Counted from the first letter of the stretch, positions 8,755-18,340 are shown. The stretch: 64,000 nucleotides of DNA from Abyssibacter profundi (GCF_003151135.1 NZ_QEQK01000001.1:230829-294828); one strand, 5' to 3'. The notes: generated by a model from the letters alone, not told the origin. A program made the numbers and translations.

Positions 8755-11153
8755 TGGCCAGTGCCGGCAACAAGCTGCGAACGGCCCACCAACAAGCACT
8801 GGCCGGGCTCACCAGCCAGAACGGCCCACCGCGATACGCCGACATGGCCGCTTATGCGGCACGCCGTCTACGCGATTGGTTTCGACCTGGGCCGGCGCAA
8901 GACCCGACCGGCTGGCCCCGTCTCAAGCTGGTGTCGATGCCAGCGCTACGCCGCACACCCATGGCGCCCAGACGGCCAGACCAACCGCCGCGCAGCGGCC
9001 GGCCGCTTAGCGAGCGGGTGATCATGACCTGGCGCCGCCTGCTACTGGTCACGATGGCTGCCGCACAAACCATCTTTGCCAGTCTCTACTTCATCAACCT
9101 GCTACCCCATCAAGGCGAACGCGGCCTGGAGTGGGTCATCGGCCTGCTGTTCGGCGCGCTGTTCTTCTGGGTATCCATCGGGTTCTGGACGGCGATAGCC
9201 GGCTCGCTGATCTGCCTCACCGGAATCGACCGATTCCGTATCAGCCGACGCGTGCCAGACACCCTGCCGGACGGCGACAGCCGTATCGCCATGGTCATGC
9301 CCATCTACAACGAGCCGGTCGAACGCGTCTTCGCCGGTCTGCGTGCCACCATGCGGTCGGTGGCCGAGTCTGCTCTGCACGACCGGGTGCAGTACTTCAT
9401 TCTCAGTGACAGTACGGACCCACGCACGCAGTTGCAGGAAGAGGTCGCCTGGGCGGAACTGATCCGAGAGACCGGCCTGGCCGGCCGGGTCCACTACCGT
9501 CGCCGCCGACACCGCATCAACCGCAAGACGGGGAACATCGCGGACTTTTGCCGCCGCTGGGGTGGGCGCTATGACTACATGATGGTGCTGGACGCCGATA
9601 GCGTGCTGCAAGGCGCTTGCCTGGAGCAGCTGGTCGGCATCCTTGAAACCTCGCCGCAGGTCGGCATCGTGCAAACCGCCCCCGTGCCGGCCAATCGCCG
9701 CACGCTGTTCGCGCGCGTTCAGCAGTTTGCCTCTCGCGTTTACTCGCCTGTGTTCTCGGCGGGCCTGCACTACTGGCAGCTCAGCGAGGCCCAGTACTGG
9801 GGCCACAATGCGCTGATTCGTCTCGCGCCGTTCATCAAGTACTGCGGTCTGCCTCGTATGGGGCGTGGCCCACTAGGCGGTGCGATTCTCAGCCACGACT
9901 TTGTCGAGGCCGCCTATATGCGACGTGCCGGCTGGGAGGTGTGGATCGCCTACGACCTGCAGGGCAGCTACGAGGAACCACCCCCCAACCTCATCGAGGA
10001 GCTGATCCGCGACCGGCGCTGGTGCGAGGGCAACCTGCAACATCTACGGCTGTTCAACACCCCGGGACTCCACCCAGCCCACCGGGCGGGTTTTCTGGTG
10101 GGGGCGATGGCCTATTTATCGGCGCCGTTGTGGTTCCTGTTCTTGCTGGCGACGACCGTACAGCTATCCATCGAAACGCTCATCGAACCGGCGTACTTTC
10201 CGAACGAGCGCGTGCTGTTTCCCGATTGGCCGATCTGGCAGCCCGAGCAGGCGCTCAGCCTCTTTGCCTCGACGCTGGCCATCCTCATTGCGCCGAAGTT
10301 GCTGGCCGCAGGCCTGCTGGCGGTCCGCGGTGAAGCCCGCAGCTTTGGTGGCACGCTGGCCTTGTTCGGGTCGGTGGTGACGGAGGTGCTGGTCTCCAGC
10401 CTCTACGCGCCGCTGCGCATGGTGGCCCACACCGGCTTTGTCTGCTCGGCCCTGCTGGGATTGAAGTCGGGTTGGGGCGGGCAGTCGCGGGATGATGGCA
10501 GCCTACCCTGGAGTGGGGCGATTAGATTGTTCGCGCTGCCGAGCGCAATCGCCGCCGCGGCAGGGGGTTACCTCTGGTGGCTCAGCCCGGAGTATCTGTG
10601 GTGGGCTGTTCCGGTGCTGGGCCCCATCGTGCTCAGCATGCCCGTCGCCGCGCTATCCGGCAGCCGGCGCCTAGGCCGCTGGGCGCGATGCCTACGGCTC
10701 TACCTGACCCCTGAAGAAACGCGCGCGCCCGATGTTCTGAGCTGGACCAATGCGGAGGTCGCCCGCCAGCGCGAGCACAGTCTGGTGCATGGCCTTGAGC
10801 CGGCCGATGCCATCGCGGACCCCCGGGTTTGGGCGATCCATTGGGCGATGTCGCCAGATACCCGCTCACGGCACGCCCGCATCCGCGAGCAACTCAACCA
10901 AACCGCTCGACAGGCCCTGAAATCCGGGCCACACGCCCTGACGCCAGCACAATGGCAGACGCTCCTGCGCGACATGGCCGCGCTGCAAGCACTGACCTGG
11001 GCGGTTTGGATGCGCCCCGATACCGACCTCACGGGCGAGTGGGGACACCGAATCACGCAACGTCTGGCTGCCCGGCCCTCCACCGAGCAGGCCACTCCCG
11101 CTCAGTCGCTGCCCTGCTCCAGCGCCCGCATCGCCGAAGGGTGCCCGCTATAA
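8754..11153 (+). CDS. opgH: Glucan glucosyltransferase OpgH
   Basis: OpgH is an inner-membrane family 2 glycosyltransferase that polymerises UDP-glucose into the glucan backbone and exports it. The product is 799 residues, slightly shorter than E. coli OpgH (847) because of a shorter N-terminal cytoplasmic region. Visible motifs are DSTDP, the metal-binding LDADS, SHDFVEAAY and the processive RRWCEGN box, with two membrane segments before the catalytic domain (about residues 100-165) and several after it. ATG 8754 overlaps the opgG stop by one base. The last 52 bp overlap the 3' end of the convergent TetR gene. Confidence 0.94.
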   Translation: MASAGNKLRTAHQQALAGLTSQNGPPRYADMAAYAARRLRDWFRPGPAQDPTGWPRLKLVSMPALRRTPMAPRRPDQPPRSGRPLSERVIMTWRRLLLVTMAAAQTIFASLYFINLLPHQGERGLEWVIGLLFGALFFWVSIGFWTAIAGSLICLTGIDRFRISRRVPDTLPDGDSRIAMVMPIYNEPVERVFAGLRATMRSVAESALHDRVQYFILSDSTDPRTQLQEEVAWAELIRETGLAGRVHYRRRRHRINRKTGNIADFCRRWGGRYDYMMVLDADSVLQGACLEQLVGILETSPQVGIVQTAPVPANRRTLFARVQQFASRVYSPVFSAGLHYWQLSEAQYWGHNALIRLAPFIKYCGLPRMGRGPLGGAILSHDFVEAAYMRRAGWEVWIAYDLQGSYEEPPPNLIEELIRDRRWCEGNLQHLRLFNTPGLHPAHRAGFLVGAMAYLSAPLWFLFLLATTVQLSIETLIEPAYFPNERVLFPDWPIWQPEQALSLFASTLAILIAPKLLAAGLLAVRGEARSFGGTLALFGSVVTEVLVSSLYAPLRMVAHTGFVCSALLGLKSGWGGQSRDDGSLPWSGAIRLFALPSAIAAAAGGYLWWLSPEYLWWAVPVLGPIVLSMPVAALSGSRRLGRWARCLRLYLTPEETRAPDVLSWTNAEVARQREHSLVHGLEPADAIADPRVWAIHWAMSPDTRSRHARIREQLNQTARQALKSGPHALTPAQWQTLLRDMAALQALTWAVWMRPDTDLTGEWGHRITQRLAARPSTEQATPAQSLPCSSARIAEGCPL

Positions 11154-11857
11154 ACGGCCTCGATTAGAAACAAGGCGCGAGGCAAGAGGTCCAGCATGTC
11201 CTGTTCGAGTCCGCGACGCAGGTAGGTACACACCATCTCTTCCAATGCAGCGATTACCGCAAGAAAGATCTCCTGAGGCAGCTCCGGGAGTTCCGGCGCG
11301 TCCAGACGTCGATCGGCATAAAGCTTCCGGTGCAGCTCGGCAAACTGCTCGTGACCCCAGTCGCGCATGGACCAGGCCCGACTGCCGGCGGCATGAATTT
11401 CCAATAGAAAGGACTTGGCGCAAGCCGGGTTGGCGAAATTGAATGCCAGATAGACACGCAAAGACTCACGCATCCGTTCGCTCCAGCTCTCCTCCTTCGT
11501 GCGGTACCGCTTCACCTGCTTGACCAGTTCCTCATGCACCGCCTCGTACCCGGCAAGAAAGGCGGACTCCTTATCGGGGAACAGCTGATAGAAGGTGGTT
11601 TTGGACAGCTTCGCCAGCCCACAGATATCTGCGATTGTGCTCGCGGTGTAGCCCTTGCGGGCCACCGAATGCACCACGCCGTAGAAGATCCGCGCACGCT
11701 GAGAGGCCTCGACCTCTGCCGGCGACAGATTGTGGACACCCCGCGGCAACGTCCACCGGGTGGTGCCACCGTCGAGATCCGGGTGCTCGATGCGGCAACG
11801 CGCCGCCGCGATGACCTCTTGGGTGCGGTCGGTCGCGACTCGTTCTGGGTTGGCCAT
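11102..11857 (-). CDS. TetR/AcrR family transcriptional regulator
   Basis: This 251-residue protein has a TetR-type helix-turn-helix at about residues 60-110 (TIADICGLAKLSKTTFYQLF, followed by DKESAF) and a helical C-terminal ligand domain. There is an unusual N-terminal extension of about 50 residues before the HTH. The gene is convergent with opgH and overlaps its 3' end by 52 bp. Its target is not evident: the upstream neighbour (the DUF1513 gene) is on the same strand and ends 113 bp before it, so no divergent partner gene points to a regulon. Confidence 0.85.
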   Translation of the reverse strand: MANPERVATDRTQEVIAAARCRIEHPDLDGGTTRWTLPRGVHNLSPAEVEASQRARIFYGVVHSVARKGYTASTIADICGLAKLSKTTFYQLFPDKESAFLAGYEAVHEELVKQVKRYRTKEESWSERMRESLRVYLAFNFANPACAKSFLLEIHAAGSRAWSMRDWGHEQFAELHRKLYADRRLDAPELPELPQEIFLAVIAALEEMVCTYLRRGLEQDMLDLLPRALFLIEAVYSGHPSAMRALEQGSD

Positions 11858-11970
11858 ATCCGTACCTGGCGGAGAGCAGATCTGCCCTGCAAAACCGCAT
11901 TATGTACTGCTCGGACCATCAATCAAGTCGAGAGCCCATGTGAGGGCGACCCCGCGCGGGGCTACGAGGC

Positions 11971-13065
11971 TTAGATCACCGCCAGATGGTTGTCGAACGC
12001 GTAGTCCGTCCGCACCACCTCGGCGGCAGCGTTCATCACCACACCGAAGCCCGAACTGGCCACCCAGCCTTGCACATCAGCCGCCACACCGCAGACATCG
12101 GCCTGCCGCCGCAACCCTGCAAACGCCAGATTTCGACGATCCCAAATGCCCAGAACCCCGCCCTTGGGGCTCGTCGCGATCACCTGCAGACCGCTCGCAT
12201 CCAAAGCCACGCTGCCGACATAACCGTTAAACGCCGCCCACGTCGTCGCATCCGCCGCCATGGGCTGGAGCGACTGAGCAGGTGTCGCGTAGCCGAGCAG
12301 ACTCGCCCGCGCGGCCGGACCGTCATCATGCTGAAACCCGGCGAAGACAGCCTCGCCATCTGCCGCCAGGTGGCGAATGCTCAGTCCGGGGTCCGCCAGA
12401 ACATCCGCCCGGCGGAGCTGACCACTGCTTGCGTCCAACCAGGCCAGATTCGGTGGTCGCAGCGGATCCAGCTGCTTGGGTTTGGAGCGGTTCGGAAACT
12501 CGATGTAACCGCCATGGGCAATTACCAGCAGCCCACCGCACCAAAGGCATTGGTGCGGGTCCAGCCCGCCCGAAGCAAATCGGCGCGTGAGCGTGCCGGA
12601 CCGGACATCGTAAAAGGCGATTTCTCCGTGCGTCGTTTCTCCGAACACGGTTTCCGTCACCAGCAGGCTGCGACCGTCCGCCGAAAACACACCATGGCCG
12701 TTCATCTGCCGCCCAGGCCCTGCCTGTAGCGTTCGCAGCAGACGGCCATCTGTGCTGTCCAGCAACCAGATGGTCTGGCCCGGTCGACGCGGAAAGGCAG
12801 CCAGCAACTGACCGTCTGGAGACGGCACCACCGAATGACCGCGATGCGGCAACCCGAACTCCCAGATGAGGCGACCATCGGCAGCCAGCGCCACAACCGC
12901 GTATTGGCCGGTGGGCTTGCGCACTGCACTCACCCAACGCGGCGCTTGGTGACGGCTTCGCTGCCACAGCATGCCGCCCGTTGTGACCACACCCAGTGCG
13001 GCCATGGCGGCCAGTAGCCGACGGCGCGTCGGCTGCTGAGGCGCCGAGCCGGGTCTAGTCGCCAT
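11971..13065 (-). CDS. DUF1513 family periplasmic beta-propeller-like protein
   Basis: The product is 364 residues. The N-terminus RRRLLAAMAALGVV resembles a twin-arginine or ordinary signal sequence. The body shows the DUF1513 pattern: GHGVFSADGR, GEIAFYD, DPHQCLW, SIRHLA and GSVALDASG blocks, suggesting WD/propeller-like repeats. DUF1513 genes often sit with imelysin-type iron-uptake genes, but the biochemical role is unknown. ATG 13065 is preferred over an upstream in-frame codon at 13131 because it gives the signal sequence an ordinary N-terminus. It overlaps the stop of the upstream lipoprotein gene by 11 bp, so the two form an operon. Confidence 0.8.
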   Translation of the reverse strand: MATRPGSAPQQPTRRRLLAAMAALGVVTTGGMLWQRSRHQAPRWVSAVRKPTGQYAVVALAADGRLIWEFGLPHRGHSVVPSPDGQLLAAFPRRPGQTIWLLDSTDGRLLRTLQAGPGRQMNGHGVFSADGRSLLVTETVFGETTHGEIAFYDVRSGTLTRRFASGGLDPHQCLWCGGLLVIAHGGYIEFPNRSKPKQLDPLRPPNLAWLDASSGQLRRADVLADPGLSIRHLAADGEAVFAGFQHDDGPAARASLLGYATPAQSLQPMAADATTWAAFNGYVGSVALDASGLQVIATSPKGGVLGIWDRRNLAFAGLRRQADVCGVAADVQGWVASSGFGVVMNAAAEVVRTDYAFDNHLAVI

Positions 13066-13627
13066 CGCCCGAGTTGAAGCCAACACCGCTGCGCACGGCA
13101 CCCGCGTGTGCGGCCACCTCTGCCATCTCATGGCGAACCTGCTGTCGATCCACCTCCGGCTGGTTTAACAGCGCCAATGCCGTGGCCGGATGCACCACCA
13201 GATCTTTGGCGTGATAGCAATCCGCGCCCGGCGCCGGCTCGGGCAGCGCGGCATCCTGGTGGTAGTCGCGCTCGATGGTGTCCGGATCCAGCGCAGACCA
13301 CTGCTCGCGAATCTTCAGCGCCGCCGTCAGATGCGCGTCGCAGCCAGGATAGACCTCGACATACTCAGGGATAATCTGCGCAGACAAATCCAGCAAGGCC
13401 TGCGCCTGATGCGCCAGATCCGCGTTGTCCGCACCCTCATCCAGCGCCGCAACAAACGCCTGCGCCTGCTCGGCATACGCACCCAGCTGCTCACTGGCCT
13501 GCTCCGACAACCCGATCGTGCCCAGCGACACCGACTCTGCGGCCGGCTCGCTATCCTGCCCGCAGGCCGCCAGGGCCAGTACACCTGCCAATACCCATCC
13601 GGTTCGATACACGCTTCGCTCCTGCAT
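13055..13627 (-). CDS. Lipoprotein of unknown function upstream of DUF1513
   Basis: The product is 190 residues. It begins with a lipoprotein signal (hydrophobic WVLAGVLALAAC, Cys in the lipobox at about residue 23) followed by an acidic linker. The mature part looks helical and carries CDAHLTAALKIREQW and a pair of Cys (CDAH, DCYH). I do not recognise the family. Its pairing with DUF1513 suggests an iron or haem envelope function similar to imelysin loci, but the imelysin GxHxxE motif is not seen. The ATG at 13627 is chosen because it places the signal peptide at the N-terminus. A 14-bp palindrome resembling a Fur box lies 60 bp upstream. Confidence 0.75.
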   Translation of the reverse strand: MQERSVYRTGWVLAGVLALAACGQDSEPAAESVSLGTIGLSEQASEQLGAYAEQAQAFVAALDEGADNADLAHQAQALLDLSAQIIPEYVEVYPGCDAHLTAALKIREQWSALDPDTIERDYHQDAALPEPAPGADCYHAKDLVVHPATALALLNQPEVDRQQVRHEMAEVAAHAGAVRSGVGFNSGDGD

Positions 13628-13686
13628 TGTGTGGCTGCTCCTGTCCAGAACAGACAGTCCCTGAATGACGCGGTGTATCGTCCTTG

Positions 13687-13700
13687 TTCTCAATTGAGAA
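13687..13700. promoter_or_regulatory. Fur-box-like palindrome
   Basis: TTCTCAATTGAGAA is a perfect 14-bp inverted repeat, 60 bp upstream of the lipoprotein-DUF1513 operon. It resembles the core of gammaproteobacterial Fur sites (ATTCTCAATTGAGAAT-like) and lies where a promoter would be. The assignment rests on the pattern and on the iron association of DUF1513 loci. Confidence 0.4.
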
Positions 13701-13812
13701 TGCAACGCAATTGCGGAATAGGCGCTATGACCCGGTGCTCCTATGTGCACGTAAGCAACGCCCGCCTGATTGGGGCGGTAGGCGGCCACCGTAGGCCAAC
13801 CAGACCGTTCGC

Positions 13813-16800
13813 TCAGGCAGCCACTTGGTTGACGGCCTGCAAACAGCTGATCAGTGCGTCCACTTCGGCATCGGCAAAAACTCCTTCAACGCCGTCGTGG
13901 TGCAAACCACTAAACGGCGGCTCGTAGAGCTGACCAGGGTCCATCAGCCCGTTTCTGGTCAGATGCTCGATGATCATCTGTACAAAGCGAATCTGTGTAC
14001 TGCTGTACCTGGACTCATCCAAGTACTCCGAAAACGCCTGCATCGCAGCGCTACGATCAAGCCCAACCATGGACCGGATCAATGCGGCTAGCGAGCGATC
14101 TTCGCCAAATGCTTCAACAAACTGGTCGCGCCCGCCGACCACATCGGACTCGTAGACGAAGCGCTCCAACTCATTCAGGTCCTGCGGCGTCAATGCAATG
14201 TTCCGTTTCAACCGCTCGATCGCAATGTGCTGCTCATGGTCTCGGATAAACGCTTCCACCTTGCGGCGGTATCGAGCGAGGTTGATGCCTGTCGTCGCAT
14301 CCAACAACTCGACTTCAGTGGCCTCCCCGATTTCATCCTGCAAAGCGGTGTAGACGGGGTGGATTGCTTGCCGGTCGATGAACTGGATTAGACCGCGCAG
14401 CTTGCGGCGAACAGTTTCAATCATCGGCAGCGAGACATCCTTCCAGAATGCATCGGTCTGAACGTCCTGAATCAGTGACAGCTCAGCATTGACCGCCGGT
14501 ATCGTGTCCTTGGTCTCCAAGGCCTCTGCAAATCCGATGATCCGATCCCGGTACTGTGGGTACTCTGAGGTTTCGTTTACCAGCGCCAGTTGTAGATGCA
14601 GACAGGTCAGATCGAAGAGCTTGGCTGTCATGTCGTCGGGAGGCAGTTCACTTGGCAACCCGGCCACATGGTCTCGCAGATCAACGAAATTCTCGTCTCC
14701 GATGTGCTCCCACGCAGACCGCTCCCGATAGCGCAACACGAATTCACCCGCAGGGCGAACGATGAAGTTCTGCAGGTTCATCGCCGCGACCTCTCGCTGC
14801 AGATCATCCGCCAACTGCGCCCGCAGAGTACGAAGCCCGCCGTAGTCGCCAGGCTCGTCTCGAACTACAACCGCGTCATCTGATGCCCGCGCCGGCAAAG
14901 CGGTCAGCAGCTCCAGGCGGCGCTTAAACAAGCGCTTGCCGAGCGGCTCTGCGGCAGATGCTGCCGCGCCCTCGGGGTGCTCATTGAAATATTCGAAGTT
15001 TCCGCAGAAATCGAAGATCAGGAACGCCTCCTTGTCCTGCCCTGGGCCAAACAAGTCCGAGCACAACCGAGTTCCCCGCCCGATCATCTGCAGAAACTTC
15101 ACCTTTGACCGCACCGCCTTGAAGAAGACCAGATTGACGACCTCGGGTACGTCGATGCCGGTGTCCAGCATGTCCACGCTGATCGCGATCTGCGGCAGCT
15201 TGGCGGCATCGCTGAAGTCGTCGATCAGGCTTTGCGCGTAGCTGACGGAGTGCGTGATCACGCGCGCGAATGCGCCGTTGTACTGCGGGTAGTTGCGATC
15301 GAACCGCTCCGCAATGAAGTTTGCGTGCCGCTGGTTCACGGCGAAGATGATGGTCTTGCCGATGGTGTCACCGCCGTCCACGCGCAGGCCGTGCTCCATC
15401 AGGTGCTGCAGCATCAAGTCAACGGTGTGCTCGTTGTAGAGCTTCTTGTTGATGTCGGCGGCGTGGACGGCATCGGGCACGTCATCGTCGTCACGGTCGC
15501 CCCAGTCCAGCGATTCCCAGTGCTCCTTTTCCTGGTCTGACAACTCGTCGTACCGAATCCCCTCCCGGACGAACTTGATGGGCACCGACTGCGCACGGGG
15601 CGGCACCAGATACCCATCATCCACGGCCTCATCCAGGCTGTAGGCATCCGTCGGCACCCCGGTTTCCAGGCCGAACAGCCGGTAAGTGTCGAAGTCGACC
15701 TCGTCCCGCGGGGTTGCGGTCAGTCCCACCAGCAGGCTGTCGAAGTAGCGGAAGATGGCCCCGTACTTCTGGTAGACGCTGCGGTGGGCCTCGTCGATGA
15801 TGATCACGTCGAAGTGCCCGACACCGTAGGCGCGCCGCTCACCGTCGAGCTGGTCGATCAACCCCATCATGGTCGGGTAGGTGGACAGGTAGACGCGGCC
15901 CTGCCCGGCCTTGTCCGTCACCAGATTGACCGGGCTGGAATCCGGCAAATGGGTCTTGAACGCATTGGTGGCCTGTTTGACCAACGCCACGCGGTCGGCC
16001 AGAAACAACACCCGCTTGGCGAGGTTGGCCCGCATCAGCACATCGACCAAGGCGATGGCCGTGCGCGTCTTGCCCGTTCCGGTGGCCATGGTCAGCAATC
16101 CGGCCCGCTTGCCGCTGTCGAAGCTCTCGCTCATGGAACGGATTGCGCGGTGCTGATAGGGACGCTCGACGATGTCGCTGTTGATGGCCAGCGATCGCAG
16201 CGGTTGCACGATGTCGCGCCGCGTGATGGCCAGGGCCAGCTCGTCGCGGGTGTAGAAACCCTGCACCTGACGCGGCGGCGCACGCCGGTCGTCCCACAGC
16301 CAAGTCTGATGCCCGTTGGTGTAGAAGATCAGCGGCCGCTGGCCCTTCATCGCTTGGAGGCAATCGGCGTACAGCTTGGCCTGTTGCTGCCCGACTTCAG
16401 GATCTTTCATCGTGCGTTTGGCTTCGACGACAGCCAGAGGCTTGCCGTCGGTTCCCCATAGCACGTAATCGGCAAAGCCCTCGCCCTGGCTGTTCGGCAT
16501 ACCCTCCAGCGGCACCTCCTCGCCCGCCGTCTGCCCGACGACCCAACCGGCTTCGCGTAGCAGCACGTCAATGAGCAACCGACGCGTGTCGGCCTCGTTG
16601 TAGTCGTGCTCGTCCGGCACGGCGATGTTGGCGGCCTTGGCCTCGGCCAGCGCCGCGCGCGCCGCGGCCAACTCCGCGTTGAGCTCAGCCAGTTGTGCTT
16701 CGCGTTCCTCCAGCGTGGCGGCCGATTCGGCAATGGCCGCTTCCCGCTGCTCGATGGCCTCATGCTGCTCGCGAATCTGGGCCTGGAACCGTTCTTCGGC

Positions 16801-17301
16801 AGCTTGCAACTCGGCCTTGCTCAGAGCCCGTGCCTGTTCAGCCGCCTCGTCGGCGGACACCAGCTTGGGCACACGGCTATCGTCGAACCGCGCATCAATG
16901 GCCTTCGGATCGCTGGCGCGTGTATAAGTCCGCGCCAGCCAGAACATGACGTGAAACAGCTCACGCACCAGCTTGAGTGCGTCACCCGGATGCACAAAGC
17001 GATTCGAATGCACGGCCTGATTGCCGAACTTCTGGATCAGCCGCATCTTCTGGTGAATGCGATCTGGCACCAGCCGCTCGAACTGCTGATGGGTTAGCAG
17101 CGCGTTGAGCTGGTTGTCGTACGGCATCCGCAGGTCACGGTCGTGCTCGTAGAGCCAGTGCACGGCCTGCTCCAGTGCATGGCGGATGCGCATGCAGCAC
17201 GCCCGGGCGTCGGAATGCACCAGCGCCTCCGCCGCAATCGCGTGGGCGTGTAGTGGCTTGAACTCGGCGGCCAGGAACTGGAAGTTTGACGCTGAGTTCA
17301 T
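13813..17301 (-). CDS. hsdR: Type I restriction endonuclease subunit R with N-terminal DUF4145
   Basis: HsdR is the ATP-driven translocase and nuclease of a type I restriction-modification enzyme. The product is 1162 residues. Residues 1 to about 130 match DUF4145 (ALEQAVHWLYEHD, GNQAVHSN), followed by a coiled coil (about 165-225). The HSDR_N nuclease fold has ADYVLWGTDGKP and the VVEAKRT catalytic Glu-x-Lys. The helicase has GTGKT (about 408-412), IIDEAH (about 503), a LTATPRDE motif and the conserved QMIGRGTRLC. The C-terminal EcoEI-type domain completes it. Its start is 10 bp after the PIN gene stop, so it lies at the end of the island transcript. hsdM and hsdS are about 3 kb upstream, separated by three inserted genes. 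Confidence 0.93.
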   Translation of the reverse strand: MNSASNFQFLAAEFKPLHAHAIAAEALVHSDARACCMRIRHALEQAVHWLYEHDRDLRMPYDNQLNALLTHQQFERLVPDRIHQKMRLIQKFGNQAVHSNRFVHPGDALKLVRELFHVMFWLARTYTRASDPKAIDARFDDSRVPKLVSADEAAEQARALSKAELQAAEERFQAQIREQHEAIEQREAAIAESAATLEEREAQLAELNAELAAARAALAEAKAANIAVPDEHDYNEADTRRLLIDVLLREAGWVVGQTAGEEVPLEGMPNSQGEGFADYVLWGTDGKPLAVVEAKRTMKDPEVGQQQAKLYADCLQAMKGQRPLIFYTNGHQTWLWDDRRAPPRQVQGFYTRDELALAITRRDIVQPLRSLAINSDIVERPYQHRAIRSMSESFDSGKRAGLLTMATGTGKTRTAIALVDVLMRANLAKRVLFLADRVALVKQATNAFKTHLPDSSPVNLVTDKAGQGRVYLSTYPTMMGLIDQLDGERRAYGVGHFDVIIIDEAHRSVYQKYGAIFRYFDSLLVGLTATPRDEVDFDTYRLFGLETGVPTDAYSLDEAVDDGYLVPPRAQSVPIKFVREGIRYDELSDQEKEHWESLDWGDRDDDDVPDAVHAADINKKLYNEHTVDLMLQHLMEHGLRVDGGDTIGKTIIFAVNQRHANFIAERFDRNYPQYNGAFARVITHSVSYAQSLIDDFSDAAKLPQIAISVDMLDTGIDVPEVVNLVFFKAVRSKVKFLQMIGRGTRLCSDLFGPGQDKEAFLIFDFCGNFEYFNEHPEGAAASAAEPLGKRLFKRRLELLTALPARASDDAVVVRDEPGDYGGLRTLRAQLADDLQREVAAMNLQNFIVRPAGEFVLRYRERSAWEHIGDENFVDLRDHVAGLPSELPPDDMTAKLFDLTCLHLQLALVNETSEYPQYRDRIIGFAEALETKDTIPAVNAELSLIQDVQTDAFWKDVSLPMIETVRRKLRGLIQFIDRQAIHPVYTALQDEIGEATEVELLDATTGINLARYRRKVEAFIRDHEQHIAIERLKRNIALTPQDLNELERFVYESDVVGGRDQFVEAFGEDRSLAALIRSMVGLDRSAAMQAFSEYLDESRYSSTQIRFVQMIIEHLTRNGLMDPGQLYEPPFSGLHHDGVEGVFADAEVDALISCLQAVNQVAA

Positions 17302-17310
17302 TGCGGTTTG

Positions 17311-17880
17311 CTACAGCAATGCCAGCCAGTCAGCGTATCGATCCGCGGTACGCGGCAGGCCCGACTTGCGCAGGTGCGACACATACTCCTCCGGGGAATA
17401 CGGCGGGTTGGCCAAACGCGAGCGAACGCGCTTGGCCGATTCACAGGTGCGCGGTGCATCCAGATCAAACTGATACGTGACGAAGTCGTCGGGATGAATC
17501 GCCTCCAGACCGAGCGCATCCATGACCTCGCGCGGGAAATCCTTCAGGTTGAACGTGATAATTGCATCAGCCCGGCAATGAAGCGCAGCGGCCACCACGT
17601 GGCGGTCATCCGCGTCCGGCAGCTCGATGGTTGGAATCAGATACTGATAACCGTCGACCAGCGCGTCCTGGGAGTAGGCGTCCATGTGTCGGCGCGTGTT
17701 GGCAAGACGCTCCGCTGTCAGATCCGGGCGGTTGTCGAGCACGCTCCGAATCCATTCGTCATGGATTTCGTCCGACCAGTGCGACTTGTACAAGCCGGCG
17801 ACCGCAAGTTCCATCAACAGATCACGAACCGCGGCCGGATAGAGCACACATGCGTCGAACACGACCCGGAAGCGGTTCAT
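17311..17880 (-). CDS. PIN domain protein, VapC-like toxin
   Basis: The product is 189 residues with a PIN-type RNase fold. An N-terminal acidic residue sits in VVFDACVLYP (D9), a central acidic cluster in ELPDADDRHVVAAA, and the last strand in ADAIITFNLKDFP. PIN domains of this size usually cut RNA and act as toxins of type II toxin-antitoxin pairs. It starts seven bases after the HTH gene, the expected antitoxin-toxin order, and ends 10 bp before hsdR. The pairing with a DNA-binding HTH protein suggests an addiction module inside the R-M locus. A role in the R-M function itself is possible but unproven. Confidence 0.85.
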   Translation of the reverse strand: MNRFRVVFDACVLYPAAVRDLLMELAVAGLYKSHWSDEIHDEWIRSVLDNRPDLTAERLANTRRHMDAYSQDALVDGYQYLIPTIELPDADDRHVVAAALHCRADAIITFNLKDFPREVMDALGLEAIHPDDFVTYQFDLDAPRTCESAKRVRSRLANPPYSPEEYVSHLRKSGLPRTADRYADWLALL

Positions 17881-17887
17881 GCAAGCC

Positions 17888-18340
17888 TCAGTACCCCAGG
17901 CCCAGGCGTTGTGCCTCCGCGGTGAGTTCAGCCAACGCCTCCCGGCGTTTGGTCAACTGCGTCTCGCGATAGCGCAGGACGTCCTCGGCGCGCACGCGCC
18001 GATGGCTACCCACCTTGATGTAAGCAATGTCGCCCGACTCCAGCAATTTGATCAGATACGGGCGGGATACGTTCAGCAGGTCGGCTGCCTGTGAGGTGGT
18101 CAGCTCCGCGTGTACGGGCACCAGCGTGACTGCATTGCCTTCAGCCATTTCGGCGAAGATGCGGTTGAGCATGCGCACGACATACACCGGCAGTTCGAGC
18201 GCTTCATCACCGCCGTTGGCTTGCAACCGCACGTGGCACTGATCGGTCTCGACCATCTCGGCAAGCCGGCGTTGCAGTTGTTTCGCTTGCTCTTGCTCTT
18301 CTTGGGAGGGAAGAGACAGATTGCCGTCATCGTCTGCCAT
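17888..18340 (-). CDS. HTH excisionase-family protein, probable antitoxin of the PIN toxin
   Basis: The product is 150 residues. A MerR/excisionase-type helix-turn-helix spans about residues 76-125 (ELTTSQAADLLNVSRPYLIK, then HRRVRAEDVLRYRE). The N-terminal part is acidic and Gln-rich (coiled-coil-like), and the C-terminal tail is Ala/Glu-rich. A perfect GGAGGT ribosome binding site lies five bases before the ATG. It is followed seven bases later by the PIN gene. Antitoxins of this class bind their own operator, and a 9-bp tandem repeat overlaps the promoter just upstream. Confidence 0.82.
   Translation of the reverse strand: MADDDGNLSLPSQEEQEQAKQLQRRLAEMVETDQCHVRLQANGGDEALELPVYVVRMLNRIFAEMAEGNAVTLVPVHAELTTSQAADLLNVSRPYLIKLLESGDIAYIKVGSHRRVRAEDVLRYRETQLTKRREALAELTAEAQRLGLGY

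Noticed and set aside
13628-13812. Second attachment site of the island at its left end
   Set aside because: I looked for a copy of the tRNA-Gln 3' end between the lipoprotein gene and hsdR and saw none, and there is no integrase gene.
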